Below are positions 18,595 through 27,351 of a stretch of DNA of 64,000 nucleotides, one piece after another. A model generated the notes under the pieces. The model had not been told where the DNA came from and did not search any database. It worked only from the letters and a program-made list of their open reading frames with translations. Position numbers and translations under genes: made by a program. The DNA is from JAPPHA01 sp963662705. GTDB taxonomy: Bacteria; Pseudomonadota; Alphaproteobacteria; Rhodobacterales; Rhodobacteraceae. The DNA lies in NCBI GenBank assembly GCA_963662705.2, contig OY759767.1, forward strand, positions 3,596,001 to 3,660,000, written 5' to 3'. Position 1 is the first letter of the stretch. Each line of letters starts with the position of its first letter.

Positions 18595-19881
18595 TCAGCC
18601 AAACATGTCGGCGGTGATACTGGCGTACCAGCCCTTGGCGAACTCCGCTTCGGCCTGCCGGAACTCGTCGGTCGCATTGGCAGGACTGACGCCGCCCGAG
18701 CCTGGGATCGAAGCGATCTCCCCGTTTTCGTCCAGCCGGTATACTGCCGCAACCGAAATACCGTAATCGGCCGAGAGCAGGCTGTAACAGGTGTTGATGA
18801 ACGCGGGTTCCGGCGGATCTTCCCCGGCAAGCAGGGACACGATTGCATGGGCACAGACCTTTGCCTGGCTGTTCGCGCTGAAACCCGATTTCGGCATCGC
18901 TCCGGCAATGATCGCATCTCCCAGGATGTGGATGTTCGGAACGACCCGGGACGCAAAGGTCCGCTGGTCGACGCTGCACCAATCGTCGCCTTCTGCCAGG
19001 CCGGCCGTGTCAACCAGCCTCGCGGATCTCTGCGGCGGAATGATGTTGGCGACATCAGGCCGAAACATGTCGAAATCCGTTCGAACGGTCATGGTCTCCG
19101 GTTCGACCGCGACAACATTTCCACCTCCTGAGAATCCGACCCATTCGATCAGGCCGGGATAGAGCCGTTCCCATCCTTCACGGAAGAGTCCCTGCTTTGA
19201 AAACCCGTCCTTGCTGTCGAGAATCAGCAGTTTCGAGCGCGGCTTGTGCCGGTGGAGATAACTGGCAATGAGGCTGGCCCTTTCGTATGGGCCGGGCGGG
19301 CACCTGAACGGATTGGCCGGAGCCGACATGACGGTCAGCCCGCCATCCTCCATTGCAACAAGCTGGTCCCGAAGCAGACTGGTCTGCGAACCCGCAATCC
19401 ACGCGTGCGGCATGCGCTGTGCCGCCGCCTCGTCATACCCATCGATCGCAGCCCACTTGATATCGATCCCCGGCGACAGGACCAGCCGGTCATAGGACAG
19501 CCGGTCGCCGCCGGAAAGCTGGATCCGGTTGTTCTCGGCATCTACCGCCACCACCTCATCGTGTACCACGGTCACGCCGGCCCGCCTGATGCCGTCATAG
19601 CCGTGGGTCACCGAACCGAGTTCCCGAATCCCGCCGATGACCGTATTGCTGAACGGGCAGGTCACGAAACTCTCGTTGCGGGCAACCAGTGTCACGTCGA
19701 GACCGGGTGCCAGGCGGTGCAGGTACGTCGAGCAGGTTGCGCCGCCGAAACCGCCGCCCACCACGACGACCGATCCGCGGGCATCTGCGAACACGCGGTC
19801 CGCGAATGCGCCGGCAACGGCCGTAGCTCCTGCGAGTTTCAGCAGGTCGCGGCGCGTTCCGAAACATTCACTGGTTGTCAT
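18595..19881 (-). CDS. fccB: Flavocytochrome c sulfide dehydrogenase flavoprotein subunit (FccB/SoxF)
   Basis: A 428-residue periplasmic FAD enzyme oxidising sulfide. A Tat signal TRRDLLKLAGATAVAG opens the protein, followed by the dinucleotide motif VVVVGGGFGGATCSTYL. The redox-active cysteine pair is present: one in FVTCPFSNTVIGG, the other in FINTCYSLLSADYGISV, the latter within the family's C-terminal flavin-binding domain. A GDAIIAGAMPKSGFSANSQ block completes the second FAD segment. I start at the ATG at 19881, which overlaps the end of the cytochrome gene by 14 bases and has GAGGAAA just upstream. It forms a complex with the cytochrome encoded immediately upstream. Confidence 0.9.
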   Translation of the reverse strand: MTTSECFGTRRDLLKLAGATAVAGAFADRVFADARGSVVVVGGGFGGATCSTYLHRLAPGLDVTLVARNESFVTCPFSNTVIGGIRELGSVTHGYDGIRRAGVTVVHDEVVAVDAENNRIQLSGGDRLSYDRLVLSPGIDIKWAAIDGYDEAAAQRMPHAWIAGSQTSLLRDQLVAMEDGGLTVMSAPANPFRCPPGPYERASLIASYLHRHKPRSKLLILDSKDGFSKQGLFREGWERLYPGLIEWVGFSGGGNVVAVEPETMTVRTDFDMFRPDVANIIPPQRSARLVDTAGLAEGDDWCSVDQRTFASRVVPNIHILGDAIIAGAMPKSGFSANSQAKVCAHAIVSLLAGEDPPEPAFINTCYSLLSADYGISVAAVYRLDENGEIASIPGSGGVSPANATDEFRQAEAEFAKGWYASITADMFG

Positions 19882-20215
19882 TTTCCTCGTCCGGCGCTCC
19901 ATGCAAGAGTTGCCAGCTTTCGATCAGTTTCAGGGACAGGGCCTCGATATCGGAATCACCGAGCGCCCTGGCGATGCGGTCCATGACCGTGGCCTCGATG
20001 TCACCGTCACGGAAACCGCCCAGGAACGCCTGCATGGATTCCGCGTCCAGTTCGGAGATGTCAGGAACCGATCCCGGACTCTTTCCTGCCTGGCCATGGC
20101 AGGCCGCGCACATTTCCACCAGGAGGCCGGTCCACGACTCATCCGCTCCCGCGACCTCCGCGGAAACCGCAGCTGTTACCAGGAGCGGCGCAAACCAATT
20201 TCCGGTTCTAGGCAA
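19868..20215 (-). CDS. fccA: Monoheme cytochrome c, partner of the sulfide dehydrogenase (FccA/SoxE type)
   Basis: A 115-residue secreted cytochrome. The signal peptide covers about residues 1-24, and one heme motif, CAACHGQAGKSPG, lies near residue 36. The C-terminal segment ends near IESW. Only one CxxCH is present, so this resembles monoheme FccA rather than diheme SoxE. It accepts electrons from the FAD of FccB and passes them to soluble cytochromes. Its stop overlaps the fccB start, consistent with a stoichiometric complex. Confidence 0.82.
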   Translation of the reverse strand: MPRTGNWFAPLLVTAAVSAEVAGADESWTGLLVEMCAACHGQAGKSPGSVPDISELDAESMQAFLGGFRDGDIEATVMDRIARALGDSDIEALSLKLIESWQLLHGAPDEENDNQ

Positions 20216-20283
20216 GTTATCCGATTTCCGACCGGCGGCCGAATTACTCGGCCGCCGGTATGTTGTCGATTCGGGCCTTGTGA

Positions 20284-22572
20284 TCAGATCAGATCATGAT
20301 TGCGGATCGGCAGACTGCGGATCCGCTTGCCCGTGGCTGCAAAGATCGCGTTTGAAACCGCCGGTGCGATCGGAGGAAGACCGGGTTCGCCGACGCCTCC
20401 CCATTTGCCACCACCCGAAAGAGCGAAATGGGTGCGGACTTCCGGCATCTCATTCATTCGCAGCATGAGATACTGGTCGAAGTTGTCCTCCACCACCGCG
20501 CCCTTGTCGATATGGATTTCTCCGTACAGTGCGGCCGTCAGGCCATACACGACGTTGCTCTCCATCTGCATTTCGACCATCTTCGGATGAATGACGTGTC
20601 CGCAATCGATCGCGGCATCAACCGTTTCTACCCGCAACTGTCCGCGGCGGCTGACGGTCACATAGGCAACATGCGCCACGATGGTACCGAACGCTTCCGC
20701 CATTCCGATGCCCAGCCCTTCACCGCGGCCAAGATCCGTGGTCCAGCCGGCTCCTTCCGCCGCCACTTCGAGCGGACGACGGAATTCCGAGTCCTCGGGA
20801 AGAAGATCCAGCCGGAATTGCAGGGGATCTGCACCCGCCGCGTGAGCGAGTTCATCAATGAACCCTTCCAGGGCAAACGCGTTCTGCGATGCCCCGACGG
20901 CACGCCACCAGTGAACCGGCAAATGCGAATCACGAATGGCGTAATCGACCTGCTTGTTGGCAATGTCATAGGGCAGACGCTCGTCCAGCCCTTCAACAGC
21001 CTGGCTGTCGATCCCGTCCCTCAGGAACTGCGGTATCTGGTGGTTGAAGATCGAGTGCGAAACAACACGGTTCCAGTATGCCTCCGGTTTCCCGTTCGCA
21101 TCGGTCGCTGCCGCGAAATGATAGACCGAATACGGCCGCATCTTGGCTTGCCGGGCAGTTTCCTCTCTCGTCCAGATCACCTTGACCGGCTGTCCCAGCG
21201 CCTTTCCGATTGCCGTAGCCTGGCGAACCTCGTCAGGCCGCGAACGCCGGCCAAATCCCGTGCCCAGGAAGCAGTTGTGCACGTGAACCTTTTCCTCGGG
21301 AAGTCCGGCTTCCTCGGCGGCAGCGGCGATTGCCCTCGGCGGGTTCTGGGTACCCACCCAGACATCCGCCCGGTCCGCTGTCACATGCACGGTGCAATTC
21401 ATTGGCTCCATGCAGGCATGATCAAGGTACGGGGTCGTGTAGGTTGCTTCCATCACATTGGAAGACGCAGCAATCACTCCGCGCGCATCACCCACCGAAT
21501 CCGCAGGGTTGTAGCTTGGGTCATCCGGATTCGCCAGGACCTCCAAGGCACCGTCGATGATGCTGGTGTCGGTGACGTCTCCATGTCCACCGTCGTCCCA
21601 TTCCTTGGGCATGAGTTGCAGGGCCGTAAGCGCCCGATAGTACGTATCGGCAATCACGGCCACACCGCTCTGGATTCCGGTCACGCGGTTGGCAACCTCG
21701 TCGAGATTGTAATGCAGAACCCCGATACCGCCTTCACCGAGCCGGTATGCCGCTATGACACCAGGCCGGTCCTTGACCGCATCAAAGTCGTAGCTGACGA
21801 GACTTCCGCCGGGAACCGGCGCCACCTCGACCGCAGCGAAGACCATGTCCGGCACCTGTGCATCGATGCCGTAGACGGCGCTTCCGTTGACCTTCACGGG
21901 CGTGTCCAGGCGTGCAACTGACGTCCCGAGCAGCGTGAATTGGTCAGGCGTCTTGATTTCCGGTTCGGATTCAAGCTGAATGCCCGCGGCTGCTGCCGCA
22001 AATTCACCAAACATTCCGGACCGGTCGCCGGCACTCAGCATGCCATTTTCCGCCGTGACTGCCGACCTGTCGACGCCCCACGCATCCGCTGCAGCCTGCT
22101 TCAGGCGTTCGCGCGCACTGGCGCCCGCCTGCATCAGGTACAGGCGTGAACGGCGAACCGCGCCTGAGCCACCCGTTCCCATTCGCTGGTACAGGTTGTC
22201 CGTTTCCTTGGCCGCACCGGCAGCCACCATGTAAGGTTCGGCAAAATTCTGCACGTGTCGGTTGACATCGGCATACACCGCCCGAACCTTGGACCAGTCA
22301 CATTGCAGTTCCTCGGCAACGAGCATCGGCATGCCGGTGAAGACTCCTTCACCCATCTCCGACTGGCCAACCCGGATGGTAACCGAATTGTCCGGTTCGA
22401 TAACCAGCCAGGCATTGACCTCCTGGCCACCTTCTGCCGCAGTCCAAGGCGATCCCATCACGCCTGCATCTGCACCCGTCGGCAAATAGAACCCGAGCAT
22501 CAGTCCGCCGGCAGCGGAAGCGCTCGTGACGATAAATGTCCGACGGTCGATTTCCATTGTTGTCATTGTCAT
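20284..22572 (-). CDS. Molybdenum hydroxylase large subunit (isoquinoline 1-oxidoreductase beta / IorB type)
   Basis: A protein of about 760 residues of the xanthine-oxidase superfamily, IorB branch, in which the molybdopterin subunit is exported. A Tat signal MEIDRRTFIVTSASAAGG lies at the start. Cofactor-binding segments include GQSEMGEGVFTGMPMLVAEE, HNCFLGTGFGRRSRPDE and, at the C terminus, KWGGVGEPGLPPIAPAVSN, whose glutamate is the expected catalytic residue. It hydroxylates a heterocycle or oxidises an aldehyde, using water. The first ATG overlaps the small-subunit stop (TAATG); the second ATG at 22566 has the better spacing to GGAGG. Electrons would pass to the 2Fe-2S subunit and on to a cytochrome c such as the triheme protein at 34 kb. 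Confidence 0.87.
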   Translation of the reverse strand: MTMTTMEIDRRTFIVTSASAAGGLMLGFYLPTGADAGVMGSPWTAAEGGQEVNAWLVIEPDNSVTIRVGQSEMGEGVFTGMPMLVAEELQCDWSKVRAVYADVNRHVQNFAEPYMVAAGAAKETDNLYQRMGTGGSGAVRRSRLYLMQAGASARERLKQAAADAWGVDRSAVTAENGMLSAGDRSGMFGEFAAAAAGIQLESEPEIKTPDQFTLLGTSVARLDTPVKVNGSAVYGIDAQVPDMVFAAVEVAPVPGGSLVSYDFDAVKDRPGVIAAYRLGEGGIGVLHYNLDEVANRVTGIQSGVAVIADTYYRALTALQLMPKEWDDGGHGDVTDTSIIDGALEVLANPDDPSYNPADSVGDARGVIAASSNVMEATYTTPYLDHACMEPMNCTVHVTADRADVWVGTQNPPRAIAAAAEEAGLPEEKVHVHNCFLGTGFGRRSRPDEVRQATAIGKALGQPVKVIWTREETARQAKMRPYSVYHFAAATDANGKPEAYWNRVVSHSIFNHQIPQFLRDGIDSQAVEGLDERLPYDIANKQVDYAIRDSHLPVHWWRAVGASQNAFALEGFIDELAHAAGADPLQFRLDLLPEDSEFRRPLEVAAEGAGWTTDLGRGEGLGIGMAEAFGTIVAHVAYVTVSRRGQLRVETVDAAIDCGHVIHPKMVEMQMESNVVYGLTAALYGEIHIDKGAVVEDNFDQYLMLRMNEMPEVRTHFALSGGGKWGGVGEPGLPPIAPAVSNAIFAATGKRIRSLPIRNHDLI

Positions 22573-23033
22573 TATCCTCCCGCGATTTCGGCAGCCCGAT
22601 GGATGGCATCCCGAATTCGGGAATATGTACCGCACCGGCAGATGTTGTCCGACATCGCTGCATCGATATCGAGATCGGACGGATTCGGTCGCTGGCTCAA
22701 CAGCGCCGCGGCAGCCATTATCTGCCCAGACTGGCAGTAACCGCACTGCGGAACGTCTCCCTCGACCCAGGCGAGCTGCACCGGGTGTGAACTGTCTTCC
22801 GAAAGTCCCTCGATTGTGGTGATTTCCGCTCCTACCGCGGCAGAAGCCTTCATCGTGCAGGAAAAAGCCTTTTTGCCGTCAACATGGACTGTACAGGCAC
22901 CGCATTTCGCGATGCCGCAGCCATATTTTGTGCCTGTCAGGCCGATATTGTCCCGGAGAACCCACAGAAGCGGAGTCTCCGGTTCCACATCCACTGTATG
23001 TGACGTGCCGTTTACATTGAGTGTGAGTGCCAT
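22572..23033 (-). CDS. Molybdenum hydroxylase 2Fe-2S small subunit (IorA type)
   Basis: A 153-residue ferredoxin-like subunit. The plant-type 2Fe-2S cluster cysteines are in YGCGIAKCGACTVHVDG plus a fourth in FSCTM. The C-terminal helical domain carries the second cluster in PQCGYCQSGQ and NICRCGTYSRIR. Spacing and order are canonical. It relays electrons from the molybdopterin subunit encoded immediately downstream with a TAATG overlap. It is first of the block iorA-iorB-fccA-fccB-soxX, all read leftward. Confidence 0.92.
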   Translation of the reverse strand: MALTLNVNGTSHTVDVEPETPLLWVLRDNIGLTGTKYGCGIAKCGACTVHVDGKKAFSCTMKASAAVGAEITTIEGLSEDSSHPVQLAWVEGDVPQCGYCQSGQIMAAAALLSQRPNPSDLDIDAAMSDNICRCGTYSRIRDAIHRAAEIAGG

Positions 23034-23690
23034 TCACGCATCCTCCCTTTTGGAACTCCACGTCCCAACAAGCGGAGGAGGTTGTGCTGCGGGCAATCCT
23101 GAACGGCAAAACCAGTTCGCTCACAGGAACGCGAGGAGAGAGTAGTCCCATCGCGAAGGGAGGGCAACTGGGAAATCCGAGAGGGGCCGGTATTCTCGCG
23201 GCTTTCTGATGCCAATAGACGTGGTTCCTGGCGCGGGGTGCCGGAACACGTGGAATCCCGCCGGTTTTGCGGTTGAACATGTTGCCTTTCTGGCGCGCGG
23301 GGCCGGATTCAATGCAGTGACGCCGTTCCGGTGGCTGATTCGCTGCAGCGTGACGCCGTCTTGGAGTTGAAAGACGGATTCGGGCAGGTGTCGGCAACAC
23401 CGGCAGGTCGCCAAGGAGATCAGAACTCGTGCAGGTCGGTCCTGATGGTTCGTGATTTGCAGTGCGCGAATTCGTTGATTATGTCCCCGAAAGTTGTCTT
23501 TATTTCCTGGTCGACCTGTCATTCACCATGAGGAAGGCGGCCGCAATGGCGAGATCGTTGCACAAGGCCCGGTTGACTGGACCATGATTCTTGCAAACCT
23601 GGCATGGGTCTTTGCCCAAGGTTGTCACGCGGGTCAGGCGACCCCGGATTTCGAATTCCCTGTGCCCGCGGCGGAGTTCGAGCAGGTTTC
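23034..23690. other. Intergenic, no recognisable gene
   Basis: About 660 bases lie between the start of the molybdenum hydroxylase small subunit and the IS1380 relic. Only short overlapping frames are present. The 5' boundary of the accessory block that separates the two sulfur-gene halves is somewhere here or at the IS relic. Confidence 0.35.
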
Positions 23691-23980
23691 GCCCGCATAG
23701 CTCACCAAACCCGCGGTGGGGCCTGTTTTCCGGTGTTTTCACGGCTGGTGGCCACAATGACTCGCTGAAGGCGGCTTTCGTCGGGGTTCTGGCCGGATCG
23801 AGCCCGGTTTCCCTGCGCCAATCCAGGCGCGAAGTCATTTTCGCGGATGCCATGCGCACCTTTCCGTATGCTGCGGACACATCGCCCCGGCAGCGTTCCG
23901 AGTGGCACCGTGTGACTGTGGGAATTCGGGGCCGGAGCGCGGTTTCCCGGGCGGAGCACGTACTGGTGTTGCGCGCAGCT
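23691..23980 (-). mobile_element. Truncated relic of an IS1380-family element, transposase 3' end
   Basis: The stretch begins with GCCCGCATAGCTCACCAA, identical to the inner 18 bases of the terminal inverted repeat of the complete IS1380 element at 57.3 kb. It then follows that element for about 290 bases with many substitutions. The minus-strand translation reproduces the C-terminal extension of the transposase frame (SAKMTSRLD, GLDPA.TPTKAAFS, GELCG). Homology stops at about 23980, next to an Lrp gene fragment. It is an older, diverged copy rather than a recent partial insertion. Confidence 0.75.
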
Positions 23981-23984
23981 TGGA

Positions 23985-24194
23985 ATGACCACACCGGATG
24001 ATTGTGACCGCGCGATCTTGAGAATTCTGCAGGAGGACAACAGGATCCCCCACAGCAAGATCGGCGAGGCGGTGAACCTGTCGGCCCCCTCGGTGCAGCG
24101 CCGGACCAGGTGCATGGATGCGGAAGGCGTGATCAGCGCCAATGCGGCCCGGGTGACCACGCATTTGCGGTCGCGTGTGGCTGGGGGCACTTGA
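23985..24194 (+). pseudogene. Fragment of an Lrp/AsnC-family regulator (DNA-binding domain only)
   Basis: A 69-codon frame reads CDRAILRILQEDNRIPHSKIG, then LSAPSVQRRTRCMDAEGVI, the helix-turn-helix of an Lrp/AsnC protein. The RAM ligand-binding domain that should follow is absent; the frame degenerates after ANAARV and stops. It abuts the IS1380 relic, so the gene was probably broken by insertion or deletion there. Lrp proteins usually need the C-terminal domain to oligomerise, so this is unlikely to function. Confidence 0.65.
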
Positions 24195-24239
24195 ATGGGG
24201 CGAATTGCATACCCGCGTTCATGCTGGCAGAATGTTCCC

Positions 24240-25055
24240 ATGGCAAAAGGTTCTTCACCCGTGTCGCCCATTGAGCAGCGCAGATACTCCGCTCCGGCCC
24301 TGGAGAAGGGACTTGACATAGTTGAGTTGTTGTCGACCGAGGAACGTGGACTTTCGCAGAGCGAGATTGCCCGGCGCATGGGACGTTCTGTCGGCGAAAT
24401 CTTCCGTATGCTGGTTGTGCTGACCGAGCGCGGCTATGTGGTTCAGGATGCTGATACGGATCGATACTCCCTGACAACCAAGCTGTTCGAAGTCGCGAAC
24501 CGGACGCCGCTGATAAACCGTTTGACGGCGCTCGCCGGTCCGATCATGCGGCGGCTCACCCACACGATCAATCAATCCGTGCATCTCGGAGTCGCCAGTG
24601 ACGATGCGATAATGGTCGTGGGGCAGGTAGATCCGCCGGGAAATATGATCATGAGCGTTCGACTGGGGGCGCGGGTCAATCTGTGGCGTGCCTCGACCGG
24701 ACGGGTCATCCTCGCATTTTCGGAAGAAGAAACACTGCGCGAATTCTTCGCAACGGTGCCGGTGCCGGAAGACATGACCGAGGACCGCCTGCGCAAAGAG
24801 TTTGCCGAAATCCGCGCGCGCGGGCACGAAATAACTGATAGCTTGACGGCACGTGGCATCGTCAACATTGCGGCGCCCGTCTTCGATCACACGGGGATCG
24901 CGGTCGCCGGACTCACCGTGCCGCATCTTGAGCGCTATCACGATCCGATAACGTTTCAGACCTGCGCACGCGAACTGATCGATGCGGCCAACACCTTAAG
25001 CTCAGGTCTGGGCGGACCGAATGTCCCCCGCTTCGAAGACGTTGCAGCCGATTGA
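24240..25055 (+). CDS. IclR-family transcriptional regulator
   Basis: A 271-residue regulator. The N-terminal winged helix (residues about 15-75) contains LEKGLDIVELLSTEERGLS and IARRMGRSVGEIFRMLVVL. The C-terminal effector domain includes SVRLGARVNLWRASTGRVILAF and RGIVNIAAPVFDHTGIAVAG, classical IclR text. I start at the ATG at 24240 rather than 24195, since the first 15 residues of the longer frame are not family-like. It probably controls the catabolic genes at 25.7-33.8 kb in response to an organic acid. The orientation is away from the IS relic. Confidence 0.87.
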   Translation: MAKGSSPVSPIEQRRYSAPALEKGLDIVELLSTEERGLSQSEIARRMGRSVGEIFRMLVVLTERGYVVQDADTDRYSLTTKLFEVANRTPLINRLTALAGPIMRRLTHTINQSVHLGVASDDAIMVVGQVDPPGNMIMSVRLGARVNLWRASTGRVILAFSEEETLREFFATVPVPEDMTEDRLRKEFAEIRARGHEITDSLTARGIVNIAAPVFDHTGIAVAGLTVPHLERYHDPITFQTCARELIDAANTLSSGLGGPNVPRFEDVAAD

Positions 25056-25354
25056 AACGCCGGGCCGGATCGCTCACCTAATCAATGATTGCGGCGCTGC
25101 CTGCCGTGTTTCCGGCAGCGTTGCCCGAGCACGGCGCCCACATGGCGGTGTCCGGCGTGCCCGGAATCGACTGCCGGCAAGAACTGCTTGGGAAAGAAGG
25201 GGTCGAAAGGTTCCCGGGTTATACCGATTTCCAGCAAATCCGATGTCGGCCCAAACCCGGAAAGCTACCGCGCTGAACGGTGACTTGGTTTGAGAAACAA
25301 CGCACGAGCGCCGCATCTGGCGCGTGATCTTCCAGACGAGACACGCGTTGCGGG

Positions 25355-25495
25355 AGACGCCGAACACTTTGTCGGCTTCGTGCAGGAGCAGCGCGCCGCC
25401 GTCCGACGACAACCGCCCGCCGTCGAAGCTCGCCGTCACTTCGCGACGGCCGTGCCCCTGAAAAACGATCGGCTTGCCGTTACACCGTGTCGACT
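25355..25495 (-). mobile_element. Relic of an IS1380-family transposase, N-terminal segment
   Basis: On the minus strand this stretch encodes GREVTASFDGGRLSSDGGA and LLLHEADKVFGVSR, matching the N-terminal block VVGKFDGGRMTSDAGALL of the intact transposase at 57-59 kb. The rest of the gene is not present leftward; the frame decays after about residue 45. It has the same orientation as the 3'-end relic at 23.7 kb. The surrounding 25056-25712 region otherwise holds no recognisable gene. Confidence 0.6.
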
Positions 25496-25712
25496 TGGGA
25501 TCCGCCCTCCGGTTGTATGTAACTTATTGACGCAACAGCATAAATCGCGGGGAGCGGTCCCATGCTCGCCAAATTGGTGGAAATATCCGGTCTAGGGTCC
25601 GTGCTTGACCCCGGGTGCCCGATTGCGGAAGTTTCCCGTGCGTCTTGCCGAAATCCGTCCGTGCAGACCGTTGCAGTCGATGAACTTTTTGGGGACGCGC
25701 GCCAAAGATGGG

Positions 25713-26777
25713 CTAGTCGACCAATAGCGGTTCGGCGGGATGTTTCATTGACTTGTAGCATGCTTCGACCAGTGCCATGGTCTGATAGGCATCTTCGACC
25801 CCTGAATGCAGGTCACTGTCTTCGCCGTTATCGAATCTCTGAACGTTGCGCATGGGGCCCATGAATGCATCGATAAACCAGCTTCCTTCCAACGGAATCC
25901 GTTCCCAATTCCCCCCGTTCCGGCAGAACCAGAGCTCATCAGCCTCACCATTGGGGTAGTCGTAGCAGACGCCCAATTTCACCATCATCGTGCCATCGGT
26001 GCCTTCGAAGCGGAACCAGGCCGACTGGAATTTGCGGCCGTTCTGATGGTTGTGATTGATGCTCATCAAACTCCGCAGGCGATCGCCGTAGTCGAGGATC
26101 ACGGATGTCCGCGTCTGAGCAAAGTCTTCGGCGCGGGGGTCGCGCATGCTGCGCGCGAAGACGCCGTCCGGATTTCCCGCCACGGCCCGGATGGAATCGA
26201 GGTAGTGAATCGAATGTACCGCGATCTCGACTCGCTTCATCGGTATCAGGAATGGGAACAGGTTCCATGACGTGAAGATGTTAAGGTGCACTTCTATCTC
26301 GAGAAGGTCTCCCAGATTGCCCGACTTCACAGCGGTCTGAACCGCCATCATCATGGGCGAAAAACGAAGCTGGAAGTTGATTGCCGCCTTCATATTCTTG
26401 TCGCGGCAGATTTGGCGAATCTCGCGGGCTTGGTCCTGGTCGACCCCCATAGGTTTCTGGATCAGAACCGCGGCGTGGTCAGGCAGGTCGGGCAGGATAT
26501 TGGTGATCACATGAGGCGGCGTTGCAATGTCATAAACCACGCTGGTTCCGTTGGCATTTGCGGCCTGAGCGACAGACGGGTAGACATTGGAAAGGCCGTA
26601 GTCATCAGCGAGTGCGCGGGCTCGTCGCTGGTCCACGTCCGTAACGCCGGAGACCGGAAGTTTCGCCTGTTTGTAGGCTGGCAAGTGGGCGTCGCGGATG
26701 ATGCCGCCGGCACCGATTATCACGATGGGTTTCGGACTTGTCGGGGCGGGCCAGCTCTGGCGCAGGTCAGTCGGCAT
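25713..26777 (-). CDS. Gfo/Idh/MocA-family oxidoreductase
   Basis: A 354-residue NAD(P)-dependent sugar or sugar-acid oxidoreductase. The Rossmann motif IVIIGAGGIIRDAHLPAYKQ lies at the N terminus, the conserved nucleotide/substrate element is VLIQKPMGV (EKP-type loop with Gln replacing Glu), and a VEIAVHSIHYLDSIR helix sits near the active site. I start at the ATG at 26777, which overlaps the MaoC gene by 11 bases; the longer frame adds a poorly conserved tail. It is transcribed with the upstream MaoC gene and divergently from the second MaoC gene. The probable role is oxidation of a hydroxylated acid in the local pathway. Confidence 0.83.
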   Translation of the reverse strand: MPTDLRQSWPAPTSPKPIVIIGAGGIIRDAHLPAYKQAKLPVSGVTDVDQRRARALADDYGLSNVYPSVAQAANANGTSVVYDIATPPHVITNILPDLPDHAAVLIQKPMGVDQDQAREIRQICRDKNMKAAINFQLRFSPMMMAVQTAVKSGNLGDLLEIEVHLNIFTSWNLFPFLIPMKRVEIAVHSIHYLDSIRAVAGNPDGVFARSMRDPRAEDFAQTRTSVILDYGDRLRSLMSINHNHQNGRKFQSAWFRFEGTDGTMMVKLGVCYDYPNGEADELWFCRNGGNWERIPLEGSWFIDAFMGPMRNVQRFDNGEDSDLHSGVEDAYQTMALVEACYKSMKHPAEPLLVD

Positions 26778-27225
26778 CTTTTCTTTCTCTCCGTTCGGCA
26801 AGCAGGATGTGCTCACAGTACATGACTGTTTTGCCGTCCTGATTCCTTGTCTCGCATACTTCCGTCACGCGCCCGTAAGCGGGACGCTTCGGATCATCCT
26901 CAAGGGCTCCGATCGTGACCGTGGTACGAATCGTATCGCCGGCATGAACCGCGTTCGGGAAGCGTAGCCGTTCGTATCCGTAGGTGAACGCGCGCGGATT
27001 GATCTGCGTTGCCGTCAGGCCGATTCCAATCGTGAAGGTCATTGTTCCGTGGGCGATTCGCGCACCGAACGGCTGCGTTTTGCACCATTCGGCGTCCATG
27101 TGATGGGGAAAGAAGTCACCCGAGTGTCCGGCGTGAAAAACGATGTCGGCTTCAGTGATTGTGCGGGCCATGGTCTGGCGGGAATCGTTGAGAACGTAGT
27201 CCTCAAAATACTGTTCCTTTTCCAT
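26767..27225 (-). CDS. MaoC-family hotdog dehydratase (first copy)
   Basis: A 152-residue hotdog-fold protein. The hydratase-2 type motif is visible: ITEADIVFHAGHSGDFFPHHMD, with the aspartate/histidine-rich catalytic helix, and FGARIAHGTMTFTIGIGL. Such proteins add or remove water from enoyl-CoA or mesaconyl-type thioesters. The ATG at 27225 has AGAGGAAA upstream. It is divergently transcribed from the second MaoC gene; the two may be subunits of one enzyme or act on successive intermediates. The CoA-transferase at 29 kb could supply the thioester. Confidence 0.85.
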   Translation of the reverse strand: MEKEQYFEDYVLNDSRQTMARTITEADIVFHAGHSGDFFPHHMDAEWCKTQPFGARIAHGTMTFTIGIGLTATQINPRAFTYGYERLRFPNAVHAGDTIRTTVTIGALEDDPKRPAYGRVTEVCETRNQDGKTVMYCEHILLAERRERKDAD

Positions 27226-27351
27226 GTTTCCTCTCTGAATCAAGCGTGTATTTTATACATACAAATCTGTTTGACATATGAAAAGCGATAAGTCATTCTT
27301 TCTTTTGGAAGCCCGGCGCCCCGGCGCAAGTTCGGAAACGGGGGAAAGACC
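27226..27351. promoter_or_regulatory. Divergent promoter region with 13-bp palindrome
   Basis: The 126 bases between the two divergent MaoC genes contain the perfect palindrome TGTATTTTATACA at 27247-27259, in a locally AT-rich patch unlike the surrounding DNA. Twelve bases to the right is TTGACA (27271-27276), a possible -35 box for the rightward operon. The palindrome is a good candidate operator, for example for the IclR regulator at 24.2 kb or an outside GntR protein; which one is not shown by sequence. Confidence 0.45.

Noticed and set aside
20428..21921. A 497-codon plus-strand frame opposite the molybdenum hydroxylase gene
   Set aside because: It lies wholly antisense to a gene with strong cofactor motifs, with no ribosome binding site or recognisable domain.
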